A model generated the notes under the pieces. The model was given only the letters and a program-made list of their open reading frames with translations. It was not told the origin of the DNA and ran no database searches. Shown here piece after piece: positions 1-9,378 of a stretch of DNA of 57,712 bases. Origin of the DNA: Phycisphaerae bacterium (GTDB taxonomy: Bacteria > Planctomycetota > Phycisphaerae > Phycisphaerales > UBA1924); contig PAKY01000079.1 of assembly GCA_002706885.1 (NCBI GenBank), positions 1 through 57,712 of the forward strand. Direction: 5' to 3'. Position 1 is the stretch's first letter. Each line of letters begins with the position of its first letter. The translations under genes and the position numbers were made by a program.

Positions 1-641
1 CGGGCGTCGACCGGGAGCGTGGTGACGCCCGGGTGGACGTTCGCGTCATTGTTCGTCGTCGGTTGCCACGCGCCGGGGATGCGGGCGCCGCCGCCGTTGT
101 CGATCGTGAAGTCCGCGTTGTCGGCGTCCCACTCGAGGTACGGACCCGTGCCGATCTGCACAAGGCCGACCTCGCGAACCGCGTCGGCGAGTCGGTTCAC
201 GCCCATGAGATTGGGGAAGCTGCCGATGAGGCGGTTGTGGGCGCCGAAGCCCGTGCTCTGCCAGGTGAACGTCGTCTCCCACAGCAGCGAGCCCGACGCG
301 ACCCACGCGTCGTTCGCGTCCGAGGGCTGTGGTGACCCCGTCGGGGCGCCGACGGCGTTGTAGCTCGCGACCGGTTCACCGTTGTTGATCGCCGCCAGAC
401 GACCGAAGCCCGGATCGCGGAGGATCGCGCGGAGACCGGGGGCGCCGTCGCCGTCAAAGAGCATCGCCTCGACGCTCGCCGCCACGCCCGTCGCCGCGAT
501 GGTTTCGCTGGACTGGCGCTGCTGGGCGATGACGACCGGGAAGACCGCCGCGAGGCCGAGCAGACCGATGCCGAGCACCAGGACCGCGAGGAGCACCTCG
601 ACGAGCGTGAAGCCGTTGCGAGATGTGTTTCCGGGGGTCAC
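1..641 (-). CDS. Prepilin-like protein, PilV/GspI type (3' end beyond window)
   Basis: The gene starts with GTG at 641, overlapping the stop of the upstream prepilin gene by four bases (GTGA), and runs off the left edge, so only about 213 residues are visible. After a short leader the protein has a prepilin peptidase/methylation motif, GFTLVEVLLAVLVLGIGLLG, with the processing Gly, the +1 Phe and the Glu at +5, followed by a hydrophobic helix. The rest is a soluble domain I do not recognise. The sequence shows a class III-type signal. By family knowledge such proteins are minor pilins or pseudopilins processed by PilD. It is the last gene visible in the pilus/secretion operon. Confidence 0.85.
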   Translation of the reverse strand, partial: MTPGNTSRNGFTLVEVLLAVLVLGIGLLGLAAVFPVVIAQQRQSSETIAATGVAASVEAMLFDGDGAPGLRAILRDPGFGRLAAINNGEPVASYNAVGAPTGSPQPSDANDAWVASGSLLWETTFTWQSTGFGAHNRLIGSFPNLMGVNRLADAVREVGLVQIGTGPYLEWDADNADFTIDNGGGARIPGAWQPTTNNDANVHPGVTTLPVDA

Positions 642-1954
642 CGGACCACCTCCCGCAGGTCGCCCGACACCGGATCGACCGTGAAGATCTGCGCCGCGGG
701 CGAGTCCGGGAGTTCGGTCCCCCCGCGTCCGAGGTCGAAGAGCTGACCGTTGAAGTTCGTGTCGCCGTTGATCCACTGGTTGATGCGCTCCCTCGCGAGC
801 TGCTCGTCGCCGTTGAACGCCGAGAGCACGCCCGAGCGATACGCCACGCCCCCGCCGCTGGCGGGTGGGCCGGTGTCGAGCGCGATCTGGCCGTTCTTCT
901 CGAACGGCTCGTAGAGCGAGTTGGTGATCGCGTTCACGCCCGTGCCACCGATCGCGTTGGCGAGCTCGGTGGTGCGGTAGACAGAGACGCGGGAGACAGG
1001 CGCGCACAGCACCGTGTCGTTCGAATAGAGGCCGATGAGCAGCGCGCGCTTCACGCGCCGGCGATCGCGGCTCGGGTCGACGCCCCAGTAAGCGTCGGCC
1101 TCGGCGCGGAGGACGGTCCGCGCCCAGTCGTACGCCGAGTCGGCCTGTTCGGCTCGCCACCAGTCACGCGGGGCGCCGCTCGCGACGTCGGGCGTGACCG
1201 CGGGCTGGTAGTCGGACTGGAGGTGCAGCGCGGGACGCGGATCCACGACCAGCACGGGCGGACCGGAGAGCACGAGCTTGCCCGTGCCGCCCTCGAAGCG
1301 GAGCATGAAGCTCTGGCGCGGGGTGCCGCGTTCCGAACCGCCGCTCACGACGGTGGCGCCGCCCGGATCGGTCGGGTCGTAGTGCCCGCTCTCGGGCGCG
1401 ATCCAGTTGCCCTCGAGCTTGGCGGTGACCGGGACGCCGTTGGGGTCGCCGTTGCCTCCGTAGAGGTTGCTGTCGTACCAGACGGGCTGCTCATCTTCGC
1501 CGATCGTGCCGAGGGGCTGCAACGAGTACGGCGCGGCGAAGCCACGCACCTCGAACGCTTCGGCGAGTTCGAGCACCGGGGCGTCGGGGATCGGCGCAAA
1601 GACCTCCCGGCGAACGATGGGCTGGTTGTTGAGCACGCCGTCCTGGTAGGGGTCGTAGGCCTCGTCGAAATCGTCGAGATCGCCCGCCTTGATCGCGATG
1701 AGGATGCGGATGGGACCGCCCTCGTCGCGGAGGAAGACCGCGGCGACGTCCGACCCCTCGCGCTGGGCGAGGTCGCGGGCGATGGTCGCGCCGCCGAGCA
1801 CGGCGTTGGACGAGAGCGACGCCTGCGACGACCGCACGAGGCCCGTGATCGCGGGGGTCGCGATGGTGATCACGATCGCCGCGATCGAGAGAACGACGAA
1901 CAGCTCGATCAGCGTGAACGCGTGGCGGGAGATGTGGCTGCCTGTCGGCCTCAT
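638..1954 (-). CDS. Large prepilin-like (pseudopilin) protein
   Basis: This 438-residue protein begins with a short basic leader and the type IV prepilin motif AFTLIELFVVLSIAAIVITI around residues 12-31. Here an Ala replaces the usual processing Gly, while Phe+1 and Glu+5 are kept. The rest is a large globular region without a recognised domain. Most pilins are 130-200 residues, so this is about twice the normal size, a pattern often seen in planctomycetes. It lies 4 bp downstream of the preceding prepilin gene and overlaps the next one, so the three are surely co-transcribed. The likely role is a minor subunit or adhesive tip of a pilus or type II secretion pseudopilus. Confidence 0.8.
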   Translation of the reverse strand: MRPTGSHISRHAFTLIELFVVLSIAAIVITIATPAITGLVRSSQASLSSNAVLGGATIARDLAQREGSDVAAVFLRDEGGPIRILIAIKAGDLDDFDEAYDPYQDGVLNNQPIVRREVFAPIPDAPVLELAEAFEVRGFAAPYSLQPLGTIGEDEQPVWYDSNLYGGNGDPNGVPVTAKLEGNWIAPESGHYDPTDPGGATVVSGGSERGTPRQSFMLRFEGGTGKLVLSGPPVLVVDPRPALHLQSDYQPAVTPDVASGAPRDWWRAEQADSAYDWARTVLRAEADAYWGVDPSRDRRRVKRALLIGLYSNDTVLCAPVSRVSVYRTTELANAIGGTGVNAITNSLYEPFEKNGQIALDTGPPASGGGVAYRSGVLSAFNGDEQLARERINQWINGDTNFNGQLFDLGRGGTELPDSPAAQIFTVDPVSGDLREVVR

Positions 1955-1958
1955 GAAA

Positions 1959-3110
1959 TCAGCGTCCTACCTGCACGACGTTGTCCGACTGCGCCAAGGT
2001 CTGGAGCTCGATGAGCACGTCGTCGTACTCGGAGTCGCCCGGGCTCGGGAGGATGCCGCCGCGCCCGGTCGCGGTCGCAAGCACGTCAATCGGCTCGGTG
2101 CCGAAGACGCCGTCGGCGCCGGCGCCAACGATGGCCCAGCGGGCCGAGCGGAGCTGCGCGTTCCCGAGCGTCGGGTCCGCGGTGACGGGCTGACCGCCGT
2201 CGTACTGCTCGAGCGCGAGGCGGAACGCCGCGGGGTCGAGCAGCACGCGCGGGATGTTGAGCTCGATCACGTTGTCGAACGCGCCGAGGCGGTCGCCACG
2301 CTCCCAGCGGTAGTAGCGGTAAGACTTGCCGTTGCGATCGACGATGGCGCGGAGGTAGTCCTCCTGGCCCGAAGGGAGCACCGCGTCGGCCTCGGTCCGC
2401 CCGTGCTCGACGTACTCGATCGGATCGATGTACTGCGGGTCGAGCGTGGCGCCTCGGCTGTCGGGATCGAAGAACGGGTCGAAGCGCTGGCGGACGCGGG
2501 CGGCGCCGCGGGGGTTCGCGCTGGTGTCGGTCTCGACGCCGCGGAAGCCGCCCGTGCGTTCGACCTCGACCATGCCCGGGCCGTCGAGGCCGTCGACGGC
2601 GGAGCCGAGGGCGCCGACGAGGTAGTACGAGAGGCTGAACTTGCTGTACCGCTCCTCGGGATAGTCCGACGAGTACGCGAGGGCGCCGAGGTCCACCGAG
2701 TCGCGTCCGCGGAGGAAGCTGTCGGTCTCGGGGGCGCCGCGGTTATAGACCGCGGGAATCCATCGCCTGACGCCCGTCGCGAGCTCGTAGCTCTGCTCAT
2801 CGATCGGGCTCGAGAGGTACGGGAAGCCGCCGACGAGCGGGAGCGGGCTTCGGAGCGGCGCGCCGTCGTGGACGAGGGGGAGCTCGAAGCCGAACTCGGA
2901 GCGGAAGACCTCCGCGCCCGCGGCCATCGCGCGGACGTTCGCCTCGCCCGCCTGGCGCTGGGCGATGACGCCCGAGGCGCGCATGGCGACGATGAGCATG
3001 CCGATCAGCAGCCCAATGATCAGGACGCTGAAGAGCACCTCGGTGATCGTGAAGCCCGGACGCTCCGGGCCCCGTTCGATCCTGGCGGCGATGTCTGACA
3101 CTTCGGTCAT
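1959..3110 (-). CDS. Prepilin-like (pseudopilin) protein
   Basis: This 383-residue protein has a long, about 18-residue charged leader and then the prepilin motif GFTITEVLFSVLIIGLLIGM, with Gly-1, Phe+1 and Glu+5 all present. A hydrophobic helix follows and then a region typical of pilin stems (VIAQRQAGEANVRAMAAG). The C-terminal part is unrecognised. It is the first of three prepilin genes downstream of the GspF-like platform gene, separated from that gene by about 70 bp. PilD processing and membrane insertion followed by assembly are expected from the family. Which subunit it is (major or minor) cannot be told from sequence alone. Confidence 0.82.
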   Translation of the reverse strand: MTEVSDIAARIERGPERPGFTITEVLFSVLIIGLLIGMLIVAMRASGVIAQRQAGEANVRAMAAGAEVFRSEFGFELPLVHDGAPLRSPLPLVGGFPYLSSPIDEQSYELATGVRRWIPAVYNRGAPETDSFLRGRDSVDLGALAYSSDYPEERYSKFSLSYYLVGALGSAVDGLDGPGMVEVERTGGFRGVETDTSANPRGAARVRQRFDPFFDPDSRGATLDPQYIDPIEYVEHGRTEADAVLPSGQEDYLRAIVDRNGKSYRYYRWERGDRLGAFDNVIELNIPRVLLDPAAFRLALEQYDGGQPVTADPTLGNAQLRSARWAIVGAGADGVFGTEPIDVLATATGRGGILPSPGDSEYDDVLIELQTLAQSDNVVQVGR

Positions 3111-3178
3111 GTCGCTCCGTTCACGCCGGGCGTGTCGCGTCTGTGCGATCGGTCCGGCGCTCTTCGCGGCGTGGCGCC

Positions 3179-4483
3179 TTAGAGACCGCCGCTGTTGAGG
3201 CTCTCGATCATCTTCACCATGGGCATGAACATCGCCACGACGATCGTGCCGACCATGCCGCCGAGCACGACGACCATGAGGGGTTCGAGGAGGCTGACGA
3301 GGGAGGCGACGGCGACGTCGACCTCTTCGTCGTAGTTGTCCGCGATCTTCAGGAGCATCGCGTCGAGCTCACCGGTCTCCTCGCCGACGTCGATCATGTT
3401 GATGACGATGGCGTCGCACGTCTTCGATTCGCGGAGGGGCTGCGCGAAGCTCTCGCCCTCGCGGATCGAGTCGTGCGCCTTCTGGAGGGCGCGCTCATAG
3501 ACCCAGTTGCCGCTGGTTTCCTTGGTGATCGTAACGGCCTCGAGGATCGGGACGCCTGCGCCGATGAGGGTGCCGAGGGTCCGGGTGAAGCGAGCGATCG
3601 TGGTCTTGCGGATCAGGGTGCCGAAGATCGGGGTCCAGAGCATGAGCACGTCGGTGACGGCGCGGCCCGGACCGATCTTGCGGATGAGCCACCAGACGAT
3701 CGGGGCGCAGGCGAGCGAGCCGATTACGACGACGGCGCCGAAGCCCGGGAACGGGGCGCCCGGGAAGTTGCCCGCGACCCAGTTGCTGGTGTTGATCAGC
3801 CAGATGGTCAGCCCGGGGAGCTCGACGCCGAAGTCGTTGAAGATCTCCTTGAACTGCGGGATGATGAACACCATGATGCCCGTGAGGATCAGGACCGCGA
3901 TCAGGACGACCACGATCGGGTAGACCATCGCGCCCTTGATCTTCCTCTTGAGGCGTTCGGCCTTCTCCATGAACTCGGCGAGGCGTTGGAGGATGACGTC
4001 CAGAACGCCGCCGATCTCGCCCGCGTTGACCATCTTGACGTAGAGCATGTCGAACGCGGCCTTGTGCTTGGCCATCGCGTCCGAGAGCGACGAGCCGCCC
4101 TCGACCTCTTCGCAGACGCCGCCGAGGACGTTCTTCATGACGCCCGGCTTCTGCTGCTGTTCGAGGATCTGGAGGCTCCGGAGCAGGGGGAGGCCGGCGT
4201 CCTGGAGCGTCGAGAGCTGGCGGGTGAAGAGCGTGAGCTGCTTCTTGGAGACGCCGCCGATGGCGATCGATCCGCCGCTCTTCTTTTTCTTCTTCTTCGC
4301 GGGCGAGGCGGCGTCGGCGCCCCCACCATCCTTCTTGGACGATTTGGTCTGCTTGACCTTCGTCGGGAAGAGCTGCTGGGACTTGATCCGTGCGATCGCG
4401 TCCTCGCTCGACGTGGCCTCGATGGTGCCCTTCTGGGGCTTGCCCGTCGAGACGTTCAGGGCTTCGTATGAAAACGTCGGCAT
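3179..4483 (-). CDS. Type II secretion / type IV pilus platform protein, GspF/PilC family
   Basis: This 434-residue inner-membrane platform protein is a normal length for PilC/GspF. It starts MPTFSYEAL, the usual N-terminus of the family, followed by a lysine-rich linker (residues about 55-70). Two T2SSF domains follow. Predicted membrane segments lie near residues 200-225, 245-270 and 395-425; the last contains the family-like EPLMVVVLGG. The protein couples the cytoplasmic ATPases to pilin insertion. It is between the assembly ATPase gene and the prepilin genes, an order that fits a complete pilus or secretion locus. The family assignment is firm; whether the machine is a pilus or a T2SS is open, although the PilT gene nearby favours a retractile pilus. 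Confidence 0.95.
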   Translation of the reverse strand: MPTFSYEALNVSTGKPQKGTIEATSSEDAIARIKSQQLFPTKVKQTKSSKKDGGGADAASPAKKKKKKSGGSIAIGGVSKKQLTLFTRQLSTLQDAGLPLLRSLQILEQQQKPGVMKNVLGGVCEEVEGGSSLSDAMAKHKAAFDMLYVKMVNAGEIGGVLDVILQRLAEFMEKAERLKRKIKGAMVYPIVVVLIAVLILTGIMVFIIPQFKEIFNDFGVELPGLTIWLINTSNWVAGNFPGAPFPGFGAVVVIGSLACAPIVWWLIRKIGPGRAVTDVLMLWTPIFGTLIRKTTIARFTRTLGTLIGAGVPILEAVTITKETSGNWVYERALQKAHDSIREGESFAQPLRESKTCDAIVINMIDVGEETGELDAMLLKIADNYDEEVDVAVASLVSLLEPLMVVVLGGMVGTIVVAMFMPMVKMIESLNSGGL

Positions 4484-4562
4484 TCTTGCTTGCTCCCGCG
4501 GGGCTTACGTCGCCCCGGTCGGCGTCTCTTCCTTTATCCCGTCCGGTCCGCGATCGGTTCGA

Positions 4563-6296
4563 TCAATCCTCGCCGAGCGTTTCGCGGAGGACCTCGTCCA
4601 CCGACGTCACGCCCTCGTAGATGGCGAGCAGGCCGCACTCGCGGAGGCTCCTCATCCCCCGGCGCCTGGCGTGTTCACGCAGCACGGCCGTGCTCGCTTC
4701 CTTCATGATGAGTTCGCGCATGTTGTCGTCGAGCGACATGATCTCGAAGAGGGCCATCCGGCCCTTGTAACCACCGCCGACGCGATCGGTCCGTCCCGGC
4801 CTCGAGAACTTGCGGTCGCCGATCTCCTCCCGGGTGATCTGGAGCTCCATCAGTTCCTCGTCGGAGGGGACGTAGAGCTCCTTGACCGCGGGGTCGAGGC
4901 GGCGAACGAGACGCTGGGCGACGATGCCCTCGATGGTCGCGGTCAGGAGGAACGGCTCGATGCCGAGGTCCACGAGACGGATGATCGAGCTCGGGGCGTC
5001 GTTCGTGTGGAGGGTCGAGAGCACAAGGTGGCCGGTCAGGGAGGCCTGCACGGCGATCTGGGCGGTCTCGAGGTCGCGGATTTCACCGACGAGGATCACG
5101 TCGGGGTCCTGACGGAGGAAGGAGCGGAGCGCCTTGGCGAAGGTGAGCCCGACTTCGTCGTTGACCTGCACCTGGCAGAGGCCGTCGATGTCGTACTCGA
5201 CGGGGTCTTCGGCGGTGAGGATCTTGGTCTTGATGTCGTTGAGGTGGGCGAGCGCGGCGTAGAGCGTGGTGGTCTTGCCCGAGCCGGTCGGGCCCGTGAC
5301 CACGACGATGCCGTTGGGCTTGTGGATGAGGCCGAGGGTCTTGTTGAAGTCGTCCTCGCGCAGGCCGACGCGGTCGATGCTCAGCTCGACATTGGAGCGG
5401 TCGAGCACACGCATCACGACGCTCTCGCCGTAGATGGTCGGGAGGACGGCGACGCGGAGGTCGACCGGGAGGCCGCCGACCTTCAGTTCGATGCGGCCGT
5501 CCTGCGGCAGGCGGCGTTCGGCGATGTCGAGCTCGGCCATGACCTTGACGCGGCTGGTGATGGCGGAGCCGAGGTGCTTGGGCGGCGGGACCATTTCATA
5601 GAGGACGCCGTCGATGCGGTAGCGCATCTTGAACTCGTTCTCGAACGGCTCGAAGTGGATGTCGCTCGCGCGGTCCTTGATGGCCTGAAGGAGCACGAGA
5701 TTGAGGAGTTTGACGACCTGGTTGTCGTCGGCGGCCTCCATGACGGCGTCGAGGTCGATCGAGGCGTCGGAGTGCTCGCCGAGGGAGGCGAAGCGCTCGT
5801 CGCCCGCGAGGGCGCTGACGACGTCGACCATCGACTCGGACTTGGAGAAGTGCTCCTTGATGAGCCCCTCGATCGCGTCGGGGTCCCCCACGACCGCTTC
5901 GACCTTGAAGCCCATGAGCAGGCGGAGGTCGTCGACGGCGTGAAAGTTATCCGGGCTCTTGAGGGCGACCTTCAGCCGCTTCGTCGCCTTGTCGTACTCG
6001 ATCGGGAGGACGTGGTAGGTGTTCACGTTCTCGGCGGGGACGGCGTCCAAGGCGTCCTGCGGGATCGTGATCTTGGAAACGTCCACGTACTTCATGCCGG
6101 CCTGGCCGGCGAGAGCCTCCTGGAGATCGAGCTGGGTGATGGTTCCCATCTCGACGAGGATCTCGCCGATCTTCTTGCCGGCGGCGGACCCGTCCTTTTG
6201 CTTGGTGAGGCCTTCATGGACCTGTTCGCGCGTGCACTTGCCGAGCTTGACGAGCACGCGCCCAAGCTTGCGACCTTTGAGTTCGGAAGGGTCCAT
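4563..6296 (-). CDS. pilB: Type IV pilus assembly / GspE-type ATPase (PilB-like)
   Basis: This 577-residue hexameric secretion ATPase has an N-terminal MshEN/GspE-N region (residues about 1-150; MshEN domains bind c-di-GMP in some relatives) followed by the T2SSE motor domain. Walker A GPTGSGKTTTLY lies near residue 335, and the Asp box and Walker B regions (VILVGEIRDLETA) and His box (LVLSTLHTNDA) are intact. No tetracysteine zinc motif is visible; most PilB/GspE proteins carry four Cys between the Walker motifs, and here that stretch has none. The gene is followed at 80 bp by the GspF gene. It is one of two such ATPases in this operon; the other is at 7657-9378. Confidence 0.93.
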   Translation of the reverse strand: MDPSELKGRKLGRVLVKLGKCTREQVHEGLTKQKDGSAAGKKIGEILVEMGTITQLDLQEALAGQAGMKYVDVSKITIPQDALDAVPAENVNTYHVLPIEYDKATKRLKVALKSPDNFHAVDDLRLLMGFKVEAVVGDPDAIEGLIKEHFSKSESMVDVVSALAGDERFASLGEHSDASIDLDAVMEAADDNQVVKLLNLVLLQAIKDRASDIHFEPFENEFKMRYRIDGVLYEMVPPPKHLGSAITSRVKVMAELDIAERRLPQDGRIELKVGGLPVDLRVAVLPTIYGESVVMRVLDRSNVELSIDRVGLREDDFNKTLGLIHKPNGIVVVTGPTGSGKTTTLYAALAHLNDIKTKILTAEDPVEYDIDGLCQVQVNDEVGLTFAKALRSFLRQDPDVILVGEIRDLETAQIAVQASLTGHLVLSTLHTNDAPSSIIRLVDLGIEPFLLTATIEGIVAQRLVRRLDPAVKELYVPSDEELMELQITREEIGDRKFSRPGRTDRVGGGYKGRMALFEIMSLDDNMRELIMKEASTAVLREHARRRGMRSLRECGLLAIYEGVTSVDEVLRETLGED

Positions 6297-6370
6297 TCTT
6301 TCACCGCCTTGTCGCGTGCTCCGCGACGCTGTGGAAGCCTATTCGCACCGGGATGGGGCGTGTTTTGACA

Positions 6371-6400
6371 ATCCTACTTCAAAATCCAGGCAAAGATCAA
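6371..6400 (-). promoter_or_regulatory. Candidate sigma-70-like promoter for the PilB-like ATPase gene
   Basis: Read on the minus strand, TTGATC (6400-6395) and TAGGAT (6376-6371) are separated by 18 bp, about 75 bp upstream of the ATPase start. The 190 bp between the PilT-like and PilB-like genes is clearly more AT-rich than its surroundings. This suggests a second promoter inside the pilus locus. The call rests on motif match only. Confidence 0.4.
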
Positions 6401-6487
6401 TAAGACAGTCGGTATGTGTCGCATTCTGCGCACAGAGACGAAGATAAATGCAAATAAACGCCTACCGCCGGGGCGGCGGAGATGAAA

Positions 6488-7606
6488 TCACTCTTCATCG
6501 TCCTCGCCGCCAAGGAGTTCAGGGCGGCTGATCTGGCCACCCGCCGCGAGGACCTTGTCACGGAGGCCGGCCTGGTTCTTGCCCTTGTCGATCATGTCCT
6601 CGGCGCTGATCCAGCCCTTGCTGTAGAGCGACCAGAGGTGGTCGTCGAGGAGCTGCATGCCGTAGCGCTTGCCGGTCTGGATCATCGAGTCGATTCGGAA
6701 GCTCTTGTTGTCGCGGATGAGGTTGGCGATGGCGGGGGTGATGACGAGGAACTCGTAGGCCGCGACGACGCCCTTGATGTCCACGCGGCGCATCAGCACC
6801 TGGGAGAGGATGGCGATGAGGGCGGTGGAGAGCTGGACACGGATCTGGTTCTGCTGGCTGACGGGGAAGGCGTCGACGAGTCGGTCGATGGTCTTGGCGG
6901 CGCCCGTGGTGTGGAGGGTACCAAACACAAGGTGACCGGTTTCGGCGGCTCGGACGGCGGCCTCGATCGTCTCGAGGTCTCGCATTTCGCCGACGAGGAT
7001 GACGTCCGGGTCCTGTCGGAGGGCGCGGCGGAGGGCTTCGGCGAAGCTCGGGACGTCGCTGCCGACCTCCCGCTGGTTGACGATCGACTTCTTGTGGTAG
7101 TGGTAGTACTCGATCGGGTCTTCCATCGTGATGATGTGCCGCTCGAGGTACTGGTTGACGTAATCGATCATCGTGGCGAGCGAGGTGGTCTTTCCCGAGC
7201 CGGTTGGACCGGTGACGAGGAAGAGACCTCGGGGCCGTCGGATGAGGTCCTTAACCATGTCGGGGAGGCCGATCTGGTCGAAGGTCAGCAGCTTGGTCGG
7301 GATCTGTCGGAGGACGATCGCGAGGTCGCCACGCTGACGGAAGACGGACACTCGGAATCGGGCGGCGTCGCCGTACGCGAAGCCGAAGTCGGAGCCGCCT
7401 TCTTCCTGGAGTTCCTGCTGGTTCCGCTCGGGCGTGATCGACTTCATGAGCGTGACCATGTCGTCGCTGTCGAGGACCTTGGTCTGCAGGTTGCGCAGGC
7501 CGCCGTGCATGCGGATGGTCGGCTGGCGCCCCACGGTGAGGTGGAGGTCGGCCGCGCCGAGCTTGACGACGGTGTCGAGGAGCCGGTCGATCTGCATCGT
7601 TGACAA
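6488..7606 (-). CDS. pilT: Type IV pilus twitching/retraction ATPase PilT
   Basis: This 372-residue protein has the typical PilT length. The N-terminus (IDRLLDTVVKLGAADLHLTV) is the PAS-like domain seen in PilT. The motor domain has Walker A GPTGSGKTTS near residue 133, the Asp box, Walker B region VILVGEMRDLET and the His box HLVFGTLHTTGA. The AIRNLIRE-type PilT signature appears as AIANLIRD. The family powers depolymerisation of the pilus and hence twitching. The C-terminus is acidic. It lies between two assembly-type ATPases in the same orientation, about 50 bp downstream of the first. Confidence 0.94.
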   Translation of the reverse strand: MSTMQIDRLLDTVVKLGAADLHLTVGRQPTIRMHGGLRNLQTKVLDSDDMVTLMKSITPERNQQELQEEGGSDFGFAYGDAARFRVSVFRQRGDLAIVLRQIPTKLLTFDQIGLPDMVKDLIRRPRGLFLVTGPTGSGKTTSLATMIDYVNQYLERHIITMEDPIEYYHYHKKSIVNQREVGSDVPSFAEALRRALRQDPDVILVGEMRDLETIEAAVRAAETGHLVFGTLHTTGAAKTIDRLVDAFPVSQQNQIRVQLSTALIAILSQVLMRRVDIKGVVAAYEFLVITPAIANLIRDNKSFRIDSMIQTGKRYGMQLLDDHLWSLYSKGWISAEDMIDKGKNQAGLRDKVLAAGGQISRPELLGGEDDEE

Positions 7607-7656
7607 AGTGCACCACCTTCCGGGCGCCCGGGTCGGCGCCGATCAGCTCTGGTCAA

Positions 7657-9378
7657 TCAGTCCTGTTCGGAAGCCACCTGGCTGACGCGGGCGATCTCGT
7701 CGGCGGTCGTGACGCCGTTGAGGACCTTGATCTTGCCGTCGTAGACGAGGGGCTTCATGCCGCCGGCGAGGGCGGCGCGCCTGAGCTCGGCCACGGGGGC
7801 GAGCTTGAAGGCGAGGTCGCGGATCTCGGCGCTCATCATCATCATCTCGAAGACGCCTTTTCGTCCCTTGTATCCGCCCGGGGCGGCGTCGCAGGGGACG
7901 GGCTTGTAGACCTTGCCGAGGGCTTCTTCGACGGTGAGATCGATGAGGCTGAGGTACTTGGGGTCGAGGTCTTCGCGCTCGGCCAGCTTCTTCGAGGGGT
8001 CGTAGAGGACTCGGATGAGTCGCTGCGCGAGGATGGCCTGGATCGAGCTGGCGACGAGGAAGGGCTTGATGCCCATGTCGATCAGTCGGGTGATGGCCGA
8101 GGGGGCGTCGTTGGTGTGGAGGGTCGAGAAAACAAGGTGGCCCGTGAGGGCGGCCTGGATCGCGATCTCGCCGACTTCACGGTCTCGGATTTCGCCCACG
8201 AGGATGATGTTGGGGGCCTGGCGGAGCATCGATCGGAGGATCGAGGGGAAGCCGAGGCCGATGTCGTCGCGGACCTGGCACTGGTTGATGCCTTCGAAGT
8301 TGTATTCGACCGGGTCCTCGGCGGTGATGATCTTGCGGTCGGGTCGGTTGAGGACGTCGAGGGCTGAGTAGAGGGTGGTTGTCTTGCCCGAACCGGTCGG
8401 GCCCGTGACGAGGAAGATGCCGTTGGGGCGGCGGATGATGCGGTTGAAGGTATCGAGGTTCTCGGGCTCGAAGCCGAGGTTTGAAAGGCCGATGCGGACG
8501 GCGTCGGGGCGGAGGATACGGAGGACGACGCTTTCGCCGTGGTAGGTCGGGCAGGACGAGACGCGGTAGTCGATGTCGACGTCGTCGACGTTGAGCTTGA
8601 TGCGGCCGTCCTGCGGGACGCGCTTCTCGGCGATGTTGACGCCCGCGAGGAGCTTGAGGCGGCTGAGCATGGCATTTTGCATGCGCTTCGGGAGGTTGTC
8701 ACGCTCCATGCAGACGCCGTCGATTCGGTAGCGGAGGCGCACGCGGTCGCCCATGGGCTCGACGTGAATATCGCTCGCTCGCATCCGCACGGCCTCGGAG
8801 AGGATGCGGTTGACGAGACGGACGACCGGTGAGTCCTCGCCCGTGACGTCGATGGACTTGTCCATCGAGCGATCGACGGAGCGGTCGATGGTCCGGTCGA
8901 TCGAGTCGGTGACGAGGGACTGATCGCTCGAGACGGCGGCGGTGCCCTGCTGGTGCTGCTCGAGGAAGCGGCGGATCTGGGCGCGGCTCGCCATGTGGAG
9001 GTCGAGCTCGGTGTTGAGGCGGAAGCGGAGGTTGTCGAGCAGTTCGAGGTTCATGGGGTCATGGACCACGAGCTTCATCTTGCCGTTCTGCTTGCCCATG
9101 GGCAGAACGTGGTACTTCTTGATGATGCCCTCGTCGATCGCCTTGAGGTCGATCTGGTCGGAGACGCCCGCGGCGGCGAGGTCGACGTAGGGGAGCTTGA
9201 ACTGCTCGGCGAGGGCCTTGGAGACCTGCTCCTCGCTCGCGAAGCCCTCGTCGATAAGGGACTCGCCGAGGCGTTTGCCGGACTTCTTCGCGACCTTGAC
9301 AGCCTTCTCGATCTGCGCGGAGTTCGCGACCCCCCAGCCGACCAGAATCTCGCCCAGCTTCTTCTTGCTTCGTGCCAT
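7657..9378 (-). CDS. Second GspE/PilB-type secretion ATPase with MshEN domain
   Basis: I place the start at 9378, where MARSKKKLGEILVG aligns with the usual MshEN beginning; the open frame extends upstream to 9561 but encodes unlikely sequence. The 573-residue protein has an N-terminal MshEN domain (LGEILVGWGVANSAQIEKA), a serine-rich linker with repeated DRTIDRSVDRSMDKS-like units near residues 155-185, then the motor domain with Walker A GPTGSGKTTTLY near residue 326 and VILVGEIRDREV-like Walker B (here IILVGEIRD). It is the first gene of the leftward pilus operon and a paralogue of the ATPase at 4563-6296. Two assembly ATPases could serve separate machines or alternate states. Confidence 0.92.
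   Translation of the reverse strand: MARSKKKLGEILVGWGVANSAQIEKAVKVAKKSGKRLGESLIDEGFASEEQVSKALAEQFKLPYVDLAAAGVSDQIDLKAIDEGIIKKYHVLPMGKQNGKMKLVVHDPMNLELLDNLRFRLNTELDLHMASRAQIRRFLEQHQQGTAAVSSDQSLVTDSIDRTIDRSVDRSMDKSIDVTGEDSPVVRLVNRILSEAVRMRASDIHVEPMGDRVRLRYRIDGVCMERDNLPKRMQNAMLSRLKLLAGVNIAEKRVPQDGRIKLNVDDVDIDYRVSSCPTYHGESVVLRILRPDAVRIGLSNLGFEPENLDTFNRIIRRPNGIFLVTGPTGSGKTTTLYSALDVLNRPDRKIITAEDPVEYNFEGINQCQVRDDIGLGFPSILRSMLRQAPNIILVGEIRDREVGEIAIQAALTGHLVFSTLHTNDAPSAITRLIDMGIKPFLVASSIQAILAQRLIRVLYDPSKKLAEREDLDPKYLSLIDLTVEEALGKVYKPVPCDAAPGGYKGRKGVFEMMMMSAEIRDLAFKLAPVAELRRAALAGGMKPLVYDGKIKVLNGVTTADEIARVSQVASEQD

Noticed and set aside
4047-6368. A 773-codon plus-strand open frame across the GspF and PilB-like genes
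   Set aside because: It is antisense to clear secretion genes; translation is low-complexity Val/Asp/Glu/Leu-rich.
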